From: Orthonyx spaldingii
Taxonomy: Eukaryota; Chordata; Aves; Passeriformes; Orthonychidae
Direction of reading: 5' to 3'
Assembly (NCBI GenBank): GCA_013397795.1
Contig: VZTJ01001437.1
Coordinates: forward strand, 148,765-212,764
DNA length: 64,000 nucleotides
Part shown: one piece after another, positions 1-15,000 of the stretch
Layout: the number at the start of each line of letters is the position of its first letter
Position numbering within the stretch: position 1 is the stretch's first letter
The notes under the pieces: generated by a model
The model's input: only the letters and a program-made list of their open reading frames with translations
Told to the model about the DNA's origin: nothing
Databases searched by the model: none
Translations under genes and position numbers: made by a program

Positions 1-3000
1 AAAAAAAAAAAATCACTCTTTCAAATAATGTAGATTTTCAGGTAAATTAACTACTGTCTGATGGAGTACTTACAATTTTATAGTTGTGATTATTATTTTA
101 TACAAATCTCATCCCTTTGCAACACTACTTACATATCTGCTTGAAATCTGAACAAAAGTGGTAGGTAAATGACTATGGGGAAGAGACAGTGGGCACAAAA
201 GACAAGAATTTTCCTCACCACATCCCAGGACTCCTTTAATGGAATACTCTTAAGTAGAATCCCATGTTCATTACAATGAAAGTCAAGGTGAGCTCTTCCA
301 TCAGCTCCTATCTGAGTAACTGCCACAGTGGATAATAAATCCAATTCATCTTCATAGTCCACAATCTTGAATGTCTTAGGAAAAACAAAACCTCAGGTTT
401 ACAAATCAAACATAAATGCACATTCCCCTCTACCTAAATTGCATAGCTCCTTTTTCTTTCAGGTGACAGCAGATTTGGGAAAATTCTAGTTCTTAAGTGT
501 TCTGGTCTGAGAGAAAACTTTGGGAGTCCACTACCCAACAGGCATTCTTCCCAACATGACTTGTCAAATTCAGCAAAATTCCTTAAAGAAGGAGAAAAGA
601 AAGTGATGTTCATAAAAACCCTAGTGTGCAAGTACAAGTATTTTATATGTCACATACAGGAGATAGAATAGAAGTACTTCTAAAGTGGCCAAAGAAATAT
701 ATTTAGGCTCTTTAAGCAGAGATGTTAAAACACAGTGTAGCTTTAAACCATCATTGGTTTTGAGGGAATGGGTACATTACAGTAATTATATTTACATGAA
801 TAACTGTATGTTCTGCTCAGATCTCTCTCTTCCTGCACAGATTATATGTCAGTGGAGAACTGAGACCAAAATGTGAAGACTGAGAACTATCTTAATTGCC
901 TTTATCTCACTATGACATACTCTTTAAATTCAAGCCAGTCTTTTGCTTCCATAATGTAAAAACATTTACTGGAATCACAAGTAAAGTGTAATAGCAGGAA
1001 AAAAAAAAGTGTGCAATTATTTTTATTATGGTTAAAAGAAAAACGGAAAGAAATAAACTGCAGACACTTAAGGGTTATACTGGACTGTACTGTATTTTTA
1101 CCACAATAAAATCTATTTCCTCAGAATAAAGAATAGGAGTCATTGTGGGAACTCATGAATTTTACCTGTCATGCTTATGTCAATTACAGATCCAGTTCTA
1201 GATAGAGAGCTAAAAAATATTTTTCATAACCTTTTAAAACTCAAGTTGTGTTTTCATTCTTAAGAAGCAGTTACTTAAAGGAAACGTGTTAAATACCTTA
1301 TCCTGCAATCCAATCAACGTAACTGGGAGAAAAATAAAATTTAGAGATACTAGAAAAAAGGCAAGAAGAAAAGAAAAGCAGAGGAAAAGGTTTCTTTCAT
1401 TTCATAAAATGCTTTATAAGAAATGTGTAATGGTTTGTCACATTAACATATCTTTTCTGTGCCATTGAAGTCACATGGAGTTAGGGTATCATGGGGCATA
1501 AGATCAGTTCTTGAAAGAAAGAGAAAATACAAAGCTCAAATGTCAGCCAAGGAGAAAAGATGATAAATAGCATGTGAAGCAATGAGAAGAAGACAAAGAG
1601 AGGAGGAATAAAGAACTCAAAGATATACACAGCAAATGGTTACACCCAAGTGCACCTAAAACAAGAAGGGCTTCCAGCTAGCTAAACACTAAAATAATCC
1701 ATGATGTGCTCTTACTACAGCAGTTACCTCTTGTTCTGGGTCATCATCCAGCAAGGTAAAACGCTTTTTCACCACTCGCCCAGAAGCTGTTACAGTAACA
1801 GCGTTGTTCACCTTTGGAGAAACATAAAAAAGGGTTTCTGGACTTCGGAGCAATTTCGTTTCCACCAATCTGACAATGCATCTTTCATATATTTTGCTTT
1901 CTGATCTTGTTTTATGCATTAGCTACGCATAGCCCTGGTGCTGCTGTTTTCTTTATGAGACCATGAACTCGGTGACTTTAGTTGAGATATTACTGCTGTT
2001 TACTCATATTCAGAGGTGTCCCACCCCATTCAGAGGTGGCGAAGATTCTCAGCTACTGTAACTTTTTGAACAGAAGTGACTAGAACCAACATGCTGGAAT
2101 GAGAATTAAGACTGCTAAATCACCACTGATTTTTTTCCCAAACTCTTACTTCCAGATGGGGAAAGTAGCATCTTAAATCATCATGGCTGCTTCCACTGGG
2201 TTTCATTAACACCAGAAATATTAAAAAATTGGTTATCAGTGTCTTAATGCAAGCCAAAAGGAATAAGCACAGCACAGGCAGGATTAGAACTCGCGTTTCT
2301 TTCTTACTGTAACAGAAGTTATCTACACAACCCTCAAAAAGCAGTATGGCAAGTTATTAGATGACCTAGTGTTTAGCTTTTGAATTCAATGCAAGTTTTG
2401 TTCTTTAGTTTGTGCAGATTTTTAATACACAAACTTTTTTCCTGCAGAAGCTTCAAAATTAGTATCACAAATTCACAGGCATCTTACAGCATTCAAACTA
2501 CAAAAACTTGCATTTAGGTAAGACATAACCTTGTCTGCTGAGTCAAAATAACAGTTCCAGGTACTATGCAAAATTTTTTTCATGTGTGCTCTTTAGCCTT
2601 CTTGACATTAGATTGTCTGTGCGATTCTGTATCACAAAGGACTTCATGACACAACTGAGGTGATTTAAGCGGTCAGTCCTACCAGTAGTTTTAAATCATC
2701 CTCTCACACTTGATCCCACCTTTCCGCACTCTTCTGATCCACTGATGATTCAGTCCTGTTCTGCTCCAGTTCAGCAAAACACGCAAGCAAACAGAAAAGT
2801 ACTCACCTTTCTGCCAGGTTATTATTCTGTTATTTTAGCACACTGATTTGGCTCACCATGGGTTGGATGAATGCCAAACTTGTCACAAGAGAGTGACAGG
2901 TGTGCATAGCCAGGAAAAGAAGCAGACTTTTGGAAGCAATGTATTGTTTTTGTTGCCTTATGAAGACTTATCCCTAAGTCATGAGAGACTTGAAACATTT

Positions 3001-6000
3001 CTAGCATTTGTATGATCAACTTACCTGAGCACCAGAGATGCGCACAATTATCACTTGGTGGCACCTTCATTTGAAGGAAATCTGTCACCATCTTTTAAGT
3101 ATGTTTTATATCCATGATACATGGTTACACTGCACACCATAAAGAATGCTGAAAACTAAAGAAAAGACTAGAGGTTTCAGAAATCTATCCTGAAAGTGTT
3201 ACTGTTTTCAAAATTCTTTTCATACTGCCTAAAGTCCAATGAAGACAGAGTATGTCTTTCAATAAACCTTGAATAAAGTTCATAAAACACAGTGATTACT
3301 CACATATGCAAATCCCCTATATATAGCTCAAAATAATACGTTGTGATCTCAGACATTAAACTCACACAGTTTTCTCTGTTGGCTACAATTGTAAAATCTT
3401 CTGCAATCTCCATTTGATCTGCATGATTTTTAACTTCCTTAAGCTTTAAGACTCTACAAAAGAAGCAGAAATTACAATGTAAGTCATGTGTTCTAATCTG
3501 CTTACTACAAGATTTCTATATAATTTTTTTAAATCCAGGACATTAAAACACAGTAAATAAATAAAATGGAAATTAATTACTTTTGTGATTTATGTTTATC
3601 AGTGAAATTTTAAGGGTGGTCCTTGAGTATTTTTCATATCAAAATCTAAACTGTGACCTCTAGTGCCCATATTCATCACACAGAAATCTGCAGATGTTTC
3701 TAGAAGAACTTTTGATTCTGACAAATTAATAGATTTTACAGTTTCTATAGTCTGATGAGTATTTGGGCCTGCAAATGGTCAAACTACTGAATTTATACAG
3801 TTATGCAACTTCTCCTCTAATGAAAAAAAGATTTGGATAAAAAAGGCTCATACTTTATCAAATTTGGTCCCACGTGGATTATTCTACCTGACATATCTGG
3901 ATGGAAATATATCCAGTCAGGTTCAAGTGAACAGCATTTCATATCCTGTATGCCATTTTTTGCCTGAAGAAGAAAAGGAAAGCTTAGAATATTAGTATTT
4001 TGAAAGTCTCACAGATCTAATTAAAGAGGAAATACTGAGTCCTCACTATATACCTCCAGAGGTTTTTAAGTATTGTTCCTAATCATGACCAGAAAGAATG
4101 GCAGTGGAACAATAATAAAAACAACAACAATAATAATAAAAAGACTCAGTTCCAATTCTTAAGATATTTGGTGGAGCAGTTTCGAGATTTTTAATATGCA
4201 ATAAGCAGTAACCTTGTACCTTAGCTATATATCATCCTGTCTCTCCTGAAACTAAGCAAAATGAAAATTTAGCCTACACTGTGCAAACTCTTCAACAACT
4301 CCAGCTATTTGAGTATCCAAGACATGGGATGTGCCAAGACATGTGACAAACATCAGCACAAAGTTTGACTTCAAACCTCAGGCTTAGCCTCTTTTGTGCA
4401 AGTTATTTGTGGAGCATGTAAGCCTGGAATACCTTGTGATTTCAGCAATCAGATGCAAGCCGGTCAAAATCTTGGGATTTTGGCAGTGGCTTTCTGTTGT
4501 TAAATTTAGCTGACATCGATCATTCAAATTGCCAAATATATGAACCCACATAGAAAAAAAAACAGATGAGAAAGGATTCTACAAGTCCATTTGAATCAAA
4601 ATTAATCTTCAGCTACAGTTGTGAAACATCAGTTTTGAAAGTAAGATAGGAGGGAAATAATTGATTTGATCAGGCAAGAAAAGAGATAATGACATTTACA
4701 GATGAGACTTATTTAGTCAAGAAACTCTGAATAGGCCTAAAAGTTGCTTGAAATACAGAATGATCTTCAGGTCAATTCCAGATTCAAAATAAAAGCTGAG
4801 ATGGAGAGCTCACACAGAATAGTATTAATATGATGAATAGTACATAAACAAAAATAATTAGGAACAGATTAAACTATGTAATAAAACCATTCTAGGGACA
4901 GAAAGGGATTAAACTGAGCAATCAAATCTTTTTAGGGAGAGAGAGAAGGTACAAGTCAAAGATAAACTACAAACATTAAGGACATTTCTTCTGCAATTTC
5001 TTAAAATTTAAAATAATCCTTTAGTCTGCATTCAGTAGGCTGACTAGTCAGAAGTGCATTAGGATGTTACCATGCAAGAAAACAGGTAATGAGGCTTAAC
5101 TTTTAAGTCATAAATACAGGGCTGCATAGCTTTGACAGTGCTACTATTGCATTGGAATGAAAGAGACATGAGAAGCAGTACTAATTCAGAAGAAACTATT
5201 TTACACATGACTCCATGGGATAGTTGATTTGATACTGGGGTGATCCCTGTGAAAGCACTACACTGGTAAACAAAGGTATTATTACCTACTCAGAATAAGA
5301 GATGAAGACAAACATAATACACATTAATTTCAGAGAAGCTTCTTTCTGAATATATTACCAAAGTATTGTCTTTCAGAGAACAAATATGGAAGACTCCTTT
5401 ATGTTTTTTCTTGTTAGGTGTGATGATATAATGCCAAGGGTAACCTCCAATTTGAAATGCATTCTCCAGAGAAGATGCTTCAAATAGCAAAGGTGGGGTA
5501 TCTGCAAATATTCGGTAATGTTAACACCATTAGTAGCAGAACAGTCATAATTCCATTGATCCTTACAATTCTAAATTCCAATAAAGCTATTAATTCTTCA
5601 GAACTTTTGAAGATTGGTGGAAACACATTGGCTGTGAACTTTTTTCGAGCGTCAGCTATGCTACCTCACCTAGCATCCACGTGCACATCTGCAGCTCCCT
5701 CTGGAGAGTTACTGCCTTCTCAGATCTTGATGCTGAACTACTCTTGTAGTACCTTTGACTTACGAGCAAAGACACAGCAAATAATTAAAATTATTCCAGC
5801 TCATCTGATTGAGAAAGGATGTACACATGAACAGATCAAAGACCGTATCAAAATGGTCACTGTTCTCTTGGGAAAAACAGTGATAAGTAACTGGAAACAC
5901 CAAACAGCAATCTCAAATAACAGAATTAAATGCAGAAAGATAGAATATTCAGATTCTGCTTTCTCCTTTTGTATAATACAACAAAATAGTGTGGACCACA

Positions 6001-9000
6001 ATGGATGCGATCTGTAGCTGAGTTCATAAAAATAAATCAAATTATAGAAATTTTTGCAATTAATGGCAAAGGGTATCTAGTTTTCCTTTCAGTTCAGTTG
6101 GGATAAATTATAAAGATGTATTAGGCCATTCTTTCAAGTCTTCTGTTTACTAAATGAGAGGCATCTTCGAATGAAATGGACAGAACTTTACAACTTCTGC
6201 CAACTAGCTAAATGAAAGCAATTTCTACAGCTGCTATAACTGAATAAATTTTAGACTGAAGAACAGCTCTATCTAACCGTACAGAGAAAAGCTGGGGAAG
6301 AGAAATTGACAAAATGTGGAGAAAATCTGCAATTACAAGGGGAATTTAAACAGGCAGAGTATAAAAACCCAAACTGAATTAGTGCAAGGAGAACAAGGTT
6401 CTTATCTGGCCTTTGTGTCCCAAAGGTCTTATCCAAATTTTGACTTGTTCGTATCCTGCTTAGTCTAGATAATTATCCCAGCTGCCAATGGTGCTAAGAT
6501 GTCACATGACATCAGATATTATGTTTATCAAGTGCTTCTCTCCTCTTCCTTTGTTCATGTTTCCATCAACTTTAGCCATTTAGATTGAATGGAATTCGTT
6601 CACTGCCAATGGAAATGAAGTCTTTCCTAAGCTGGAAAGTGGCTGTGTTCTGTTTGCCTTTTGGAGTAACACACAGGAAATGGGAGATTCTGTACAAGAT
6701 ATAACAAACTATAGGTTATAAAAAACTCATGCATCTGCTGGAAATGTAGAGAATGTTGAAGATGGAAGCATAAGCAAAGGACCTACTGATACTAAAAGCA
6801 GTCAGAAAATGAAAAATGAGTTAAGAAATTTTGTTAACACTTTACCCAAACAATTTTTAAAATAGAGCATATATATCAAGGTCCCTCAAAAATTCTGGTA
6901 GATGGACTAAATGATACATTAAATTGTATCTCAATAGTATATCAATGCTGAGTAGTAGAGACTGCTTATAAAATATGCCTTTCCTTTTATGTTCATTTAA
7001 CCACTGTGATGATGTGATTCTGCTACCTCAGCTCTCTCTTTCCTGCTGTATGTCACTTGCTCTTGTTGCTTAACACCTCCTCTTTTATTGTTTGCAAGTC
7101 CTCTCCCAACTCTTGCCAGGTTTCAATCTCCAGTTGAGCTTCTTTGTTCATTCGCTTACTTTAAACTCTGCAGACTCATCTAAACAAAGTTGTTCCTGGC
7201 AGCACTAACAAGTGTTTGTTCTAAATGCAAATAAAACCAAAGAAACAACAACAAGAAAAGGTTTCTACAAAGTATCCTTCTCCTTGCTTTTTTTTCTGAA
7301 ATTACTGTATCATTTAACAATAAATCAAAGTTTTTAAAATCAAAATCAAAGTTTTTTAAATCAAAATTTTAAGTTCTGGACCATTCAGAAAATCACACTG
7401 TGACCAAAATCAATTCCTCACCAGTTAGGAATTGTAGCAGAGTACAGAGTAGCCTATAAGTTTTGATCTCTGTACTCTTCCTTTTGGATACCTCACACAA
7501 AAACAGTACTGTAATAATAGCCATCCCTTCAGGCAATTTCTGTAGGGAGGCTAGGACTAAGTAAGAAGGAAAATTACACACAGTTAAATTATAGTAAATA
7601 TAAGCCTGCACTCTGAAACTTAAGATCTTGCCCACTGAAGCATTTGGCCATTTCATTCTTGAAAGAAAACAACTCAAAAACCACAGGAATGCAACTATTT
7701 GCAAAAAGCAACCATGAAAAATGTATGTCATGGGTTCAAAACTTCCTAACCAAAAAATCCTGAATAAGATCAAAAAATGTTTTCTCCAGTACACTGGTTT
7801 TAAATCTCAAAAGTAAAAACTACAGTGATCTATAAGCCATGAGATCAAATCCTCCTATTAAAGTTACCACCACGTATTTTCCACAGGTCCTTGACATTAA
7901 ATGGTGGTTTCACAGAGTGAGATGGAGATAAAAATGAGGGAAGATTTCCCTTTGCAAAAACCGAGACATCAAATATAGCAGCCTATTACTTTTTTTTGGA
8001 TAAAACACTGCATTATAACTTCACTATGTAAGTCTGTATTTTATCTTTGTGTACTCCCTCATTTTTGTATAAATCTGGATTGATTTGTCTCTTATTATCT
8101 GACATTCTGAAAACAAAGACCAAAAGCATTTTTATGTGGACAATCACCTGTAAAAAACATTTAATACAGAAACATTCAAAATTAAATAAACACATGCATT
8201 CTTTGATATTCGAAGAACCAACTTTTACAATTTTTTTTCAGCTGCCTCAAGTGTGAGCTTGTGAGAATGTATTTTTAAAGTAAGAAAACAAATTTCAAAG
8301 AAAATCTCAGGCTTTGGTCATTCATTAAGATTCTTAACACCAAGTCCTAATCTCAAGTGTACCAACAGAAGCTACTGTTTGGTTTTAGAGAAAAAGTCAT
8401 TACATAATGCAAAACATTTATAAGTTAATGATTTGAGGCATTAGAATTGTTTTTAATAACTTATTGTCTTCTCAGGAATTCATTTTACTGAAACTGGCAC
8501 ATTTCTGACAACCTAGAATATCAAAATGCAAGTCAGACATATTGTATTGAATCTCTGAATTTTCTCTGCAAGTTAGATAAAATGTTCTCACATCTTTTGC
8601 TTACATACCATATGCTGTTTCTGGGTGCTATTAACAGCTATCCTAGCCCTTCCTCTTTCTCAAGAGCAGTTGCGTCTCAGAAATAAAGAAAGGAGTTTCC
8701 ATTTCATGCATTGCTTATAAGGTTTTTCAGATAGCTTAGTTGCTCTAATAGTTTTCTTGGTGTGTCCTACATAATTATTACTGTAATTAGAAATAAAGCA
8801 AAGCACATTTTACTGTAATGTAAATACAGCTACAGCAAAACATGAGCACAGTCATTTTAATATTTTTTCTTAGTGTGAAATAAGTCACATTCATCCATAA
8901 AAGCCACCAGTCAAGCCAATACAAAGATCATAATTACCTGTTATTTTAATGTTACATGGAAGACCAAATGGATACTTTCCTACAACTCCCACTTGACCAT

Positions 9001-12000
9001 TCCAGTTGAATTCTTGTCCCAAATCAAATGGTTGTTCCATGAACTAAAATAACACAGAACAATTTAGCTTTACAGATGCATATTTACTTGCTGTTTAGTT
9101 TCATTGCTCTATTACTACTGCATTTCTTTATCTTGTTAGATACTGCCTGAGGTCTTATTTTGGAATTAATGTTTGATTTTTGATTGGAAGGATAGAAACT
9201 CACAAATCTCACTGCAGTTCTGTTTGAAATCAAACTTCCCTGTGCCCACCAGTTTCTGGTCTTAACAATCACCTATAACTACAGACTAGGTGTGTAAAGA
9301 GGAGCGTGTCTGGTCTGACATTTATATGGCTCCTCAGAAGTGCCTGTCTGATCTGTATCTCGTATGTTTTGCCACATGTACCTGTTGGGAGTAATTTTTC
9401 TGATCGTGTATCCATTTGTATCTTCTGGCTGTAAATAGATTTAGGCAGGAACCTATCCTTTGACACGTACTCCATGTACTTATGCAGCATGCATGAATAT
9501 TTATTACTTGTTACCCAAAAATAGCAATAACTGTATGAAAACTCTGTTTCATTACCTGTTCCAAAATGGCCTTGAAGTTATAGAGTCTGACTAGACCCAT
9601 GCTATACATTACAATCAGGATTCCATTAGAAACAGCAACATCTGTCACACTATTACCAAAAATCTGGAATAAAATGAAGCAAAAAAAAAGTTCCATTAGA
9701 GAAGAAATAATTGAGAGAAAACACAAATAACTGACACTATGTCCTTGATTTTGCAATCACTTTATTTTTTTTATTCTGTTCAAACTCTATGATCAGTGTT
9801 TAAGTTCATGAAGTTTTCTGTAACTCATCTGTTCTGCTGAGTTTCTTTAATCCTTTGCACTGCAGTAACACCTGAGGTTAGATTAGTCACATTCTGCAAG
9901 CAGATTCACGCTCTAATCAATTCTCAGTATATCTTCATATCATGCTAGCCAGTTATTATCATACATGAATAGATTATATTATTCAGGATCCCACAGGACT
10001 GTTAGCTAAACTAGCAACTCCATCTAAAAGTCCTAATTTCAGATCTTCTTTCTTCGTCACCAGGGTAAAATACTAGTCTAATCACAGCTCTATGACTGTG
10101 TACAGCTGTACTAAAACTACATTATCCCGCTGTCACAGAGTACAGGATTCTCTCTGAATCCAAATTAGACACATACATGAGAAGCTGCCTTATCCTTTTA
10201 AATAATTATGCACTATTCATTTGTGCCACTGCTTAACACATTACTGAGCAAACCTCACGAACTAATTCTTAATATTTAATTAATAACAACATGTGAAGTT
10301 CATAGGTTTTTTAATAGATATGCTTGGAAATGTAGTTTTCTTTAATCTAATTCACTCTGTGAAAAAGCAATTAAACCAGTTAAAACAGGCTTAAAAACAG
10401 TAATAAAATAAAGAAACCCAGAAACTGTAAGACACCTACACCTTAACATGACCAGCAATTTTGTGGTCTGTTTGGTTCTGAAAGATATATTCATTCCTGA
10501 GACTTTGCATTTTACTTAGTTTTATGGTTCTTTCTCAATACATTTGTTAGCTTAGGTTCCAGTGTCTTTCAGACACAAACTCTGATAATCGTCCAACCCT
10601 AAAGTCTTCTTTCTATCCTTGAGACCTCAGCCACTCTGAACTCAGAGTTTATGGTGGTGTACCATCTCAGTAAAGCTGACACATGAGGTGCATTCTGCAG
10701 TCTTAAGCAGTAACACTAACCCTAACTCCAATCTAACAGCTCCATTCCACTGATCTGTATCAGGTCTGGCACTGCCTTCACTGGTTGCGTCCCCTGCTGG
10801 GTTTATTCTCACATCCCAAATGCTGCCCTTCCATTATAGTTTTAAAATTTCTCTGATGACTACTCGGTACAGATCCAGCTGAAGAAGTGCTCTTTCAGAT
10901 GTTGTGCCTGCTATGACCATGATGAATCTGGCATGCCATTCCTAACCAGCTTGAGAATACATTTGATATTGGTAACATTTTTCCAGCCATAGATACTAAT
11001 TTTGAACAGAACAATACATAGTACCCCCAGACTTTCATGGGCCCAAGTGAAAAAGTTTAACGCCATGCCTTCACTTGCCAAACCCAATTTCAATTACAGC
11101 CTCAACCCAACCTAGCACCAGCTAAAACTCCAGCTTGTAGCTCTGGACCCTAAAAGACACTGTACCTCACAGAACAGAGTCTGCATGTTTGTACTGTTTC
11201 ATGTGTAAGTTGTATCCAGAGCTTTCTTGACTTAAAATAGAACAGTAAAAATTGCAATCTGGCTCAAGGTTTCTTCCTAAGTATATACACTTACTTATAG
11301 GTCAGAAACTCAGGTTGTGTGTTCTTGACTGATAAAGCAAGACATATTTACTTCTGTGATTCAGTAACTGATAATAAAAGTCTGAAAAATTTGTAACTGC
11401 ATAAAGAATTCATAGACTATTACTAGGACTGGGGCAGAGGCACATCTGTCTTTCTTTAAGGAGGTGAAAAGAAGTGTACAAATACTTTAGGATTCCCTAA
11501 TTCCTATGATTGCTCTAAGAAAAGGATAAAGTCCTTCTACATGTCAAAGAGTAACCCAGTAACAGAATCCATTTGCATCTTCTCTTCTGGTCATTAGAAT
11601 TAAGAATATTCACCCCAACGCCGCTATCAGACACAAGAACACTGCTGCTAACTAATGCTTCAATTGCTTTTACAAGCTGTAAGTATGACTTCTGAAGTAA
11701 GTGCCTAAGCTACATCTGTCATAGAACTACATTACAGATCATATATTATTAGAGAAATTAATTTACCTTTTTGTTTATTTCCAGCATTCCAATGAATGAA
11801 AGAGGCAAAACTTGGAACACAGCAAGATAAAACATTACAGTCTGTTGGATTCCTGCCTGAGAAGGAAGAATACTGAGTAGTTATTAATGGTAGGACACCT
11901 TTATCTTCTACCATAATAACAAAGTATAACATCCCCATCTTTGTGCTTGCAAATTTTTTTGATCGATGTTGTAAAATTGACAGTTTTTCAACAAACTTAC

Positions 12001-15000
12001 CTGCCGGGCTGCTGCAGGGAGCTTATTCTGAGCTGACTTCACAATCATTACCTCTTGAGGAGTATCCCAGCTCAGATACCTATTTGTGACAAGAAAGGTC
12101 TGTCTCAATCACTTAAAAACCATTTATTAATAAATATTTCACATAAAATATAACAGACTATAACTAAGCAGATGCCTGTGCCCAGGCAAACTTCAGTATT
12201 TGATTTGGAAGAGGTGCTCGAGATGTTTGCTGTTTGCAATAATGCAAAATTCATGGAACTAAGAATAGTTTATTTCATACAGGATTGTGAGAAATATTTG
12301 GAAAGCATGAACATTCACTATCTTAATTTTTCTCCTTCCCTTCATAATCACCACTTTCTTATCCTTCAGGCTAAAAAAAAAAAATTTCTTCTGAAAACTG
12401 GAAAAAGAAGCAGTTTATCAGAAGCAGTATCTGTTCTGCTTTAAAGGAGAAAAATGGCCATCCTGTGGAGAAGAACCTTTGCAAATTAAAAACAGTTCAG
12501 ACTTTGAACATATTTTTTGTATGTTTGATGAGGTTTGTTTTTCCACTCTTAAAGTCCTCTCCTGGTACATTGCCATTGCAATACTAAAGGCTGTAAAGTT
12601 GTCAGAATAAAGCAAATAGTAGACTGGGTTTTGTGGCACTTGATACCAAATTTGACTCCACAATACTTAAGTTGATGAAATTCTTCTGCAGGTAAGAGTA
12701 TGCAGGAACAGTATTCCAGGAAATGTGCTAATTAACAAGCCTGTTGTCAGCCATAGGATAGTACTAAAATAAACATGATGCCCCTTCTCCTCTACAGTAC
12801 TAATCACTGTTAATTATATTAAGATCTCTTTCTCCACTATACTACTACTGACTGTTAATGATATAAAGCCTAGTTGCTGTTTAATACCTGAAGAATTTGC
12901 AACAGGAACCAGCAAGATACACTTTTTCCAACACTTCTCCACTATCAGCAGAGAGACGTAGAAGCCAGTTCTGCACTGTCAAGACTATCAGGGAAGCTTT
13001 ATAATCTGATGGATTTGGTAGCATTTCCCCCTACATAAAAAAAGGCTATTAGAAAAACGTTTGTATCAGGAGAACACATAACATTTTGACACAGAATAAC
13101 ACAGAAGTAAATACACATTCCTCAAAAACTGAAGGAAGAAAGCTCCCCGCTAATCAGATCAGTATCTCAAGCTCATGTCCATGTCAAATAATTACCTATT
13201 ACATAAATCATATACTGTCACACTTTTTGCAAGACAGTTACCTTTGCTAGAAAAGACACCCTTTAAAACATCCTTGCCTTGCAAAAAATTAACTGCTTAT
13301 TGATCTAATTGATACCAATCTTGAAGAGAAAATCATTTAAGTATTTCAAAATAAGACATCCAGGCAAAACTCAACAGTAACTGCTACAAATGGTATTGAC
13401 ACTGCTTTATTTTTAGGCACCTCAAGGACAGAGCTAATATTTCTAAGCTCTGTGGACAATGGGTGAAGGAGAAAAATTATGTAATTATTAGTCAGAAACA
13501 GTTTTTGGGCAGGGTCGCCTCAGTGGGCCTTCAGTGTATCTGCTTTTTGGTTTTTTTTAATGTCAACAGATCTGAAGAAAACTAAAATTCCCAGCTACTG
13601 TCCTTGCCATTTAAAAAATAAAGAAAAATATAAGTAGAATTTATTTTGTAAGGAATTAAGAATTAGTTGCATAAGCATAAAAGCAATGGTTTTAAAAACT
13701 TCCATGAAAGCTTACCAAAAAAAGCATTTGAATGCACTCTTGAGAAATTCAGAGTAGTATACCTCTAAATGTTCAGTTAATATAAATAGGGCACATGCTG
13801 CAAACCTGTAATGACTTAACTCCATAAAAACCTTGACAAAATAGTTCGGAAGAAAAGAGCACTCCATTCTAAATGTTTCACCAAAATATATTAATTTAGT
13901 ATTTTGCACAACAATGGTCTAGTAAAAAGTAAACTTACCAGTGGACATTCCAATAATAAAGCATCTTCTATTTTTTCAGACTTGGCACACTTTGACTTTT
14001 GATAAAGTATTCTTGGCTCTTGTGCAATGCTAGAGGAAAATGATTGCTAATCATTAGCCTATTTTATAGACCACTTTCTATCAACAAGTCATTTCATACA
14101 GTTTTACAAACCCTGCCTTCTCCTTAGGCAGATCAGAAATCTAAACATCTTCTTTTTATTTGGTAAATATACCTGAAATTGCTCACAAAATAAGGCCTAA
14201 TAAACAATGGTTAATATAACGTAATATTTAAAAGCTAACCTTCTCTAAATCTCTTGGTCTGGTTGCTTTTTTTTTTGTTTTTAGTTTTGGGTTTAGTTTT
14301 AGTTGTTTTTTTTTTTTAAGTAATAAACTTAATAGTAACATTCTTACTCTAGTGATGTACATTAAGAAGAAAGCACATTTCAAAAACTAAGGATCATCTT
14401 GGAACCTTCCCCTCAAGTTCTTCCAATGTTGCCTTTCATAACAAAGGTGTGGCGTCATGTTCAGATTTTTTTCTAAAAAATTCTACTAACTAAAATAAAA
14501 GCTTTGTACTGTGCACAGTTTTGCTCTCTGGGAGAGGATGAGACAAAGGAAAACTTGAAAGATGTTAGACAAGTTAACCCAGGACTGAAAACCATCAGCC
14601 AATGCAGGAATAAAAGCAGATTTAGATCTCAGCTGTGGGTGATAGATGAATTTAATTAACTCCTAGTGGTTTACACTGACAGAGTAGTTTCTCTTATTAC
14701 CTATCATATGACTCTATCTCAAAACTGCTCTGCCCACAACTTCCTCAGCAATGCATTTCTCCAAGTCCATGCTACTTCCTTCACAGCAGGGACAGGCAAG
14801 GGCAAGGGCTGGTGGACAGATTTCCTGTCCTCTACCCTACCATGTGCTGCCTCCTAACCTGTGTCTCTGCAACTGACCATGGAACAGCAGACCCGCAAAA
14901 TACATTAGCAATAACTAGTGTCTACTGCAGGCTGTACTTTTCCATGAAGAATAATTTACTTGTTTTATACAGAATTCACATAGTCCCACGCTTGTTACAT

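Noticed and set aside
7393..7794. 133-codon minus-strand frame inside DCAF17 intron 8
   Set aside because: It has the strand of DCAF17 but no match to the protein, and exons 8 and 9 join in phase without it.
10711..10740. Telomere-like CTAACCCTAACTCC
   Set aside because: Barely two imperfect units; not an interstitial telomeric array.
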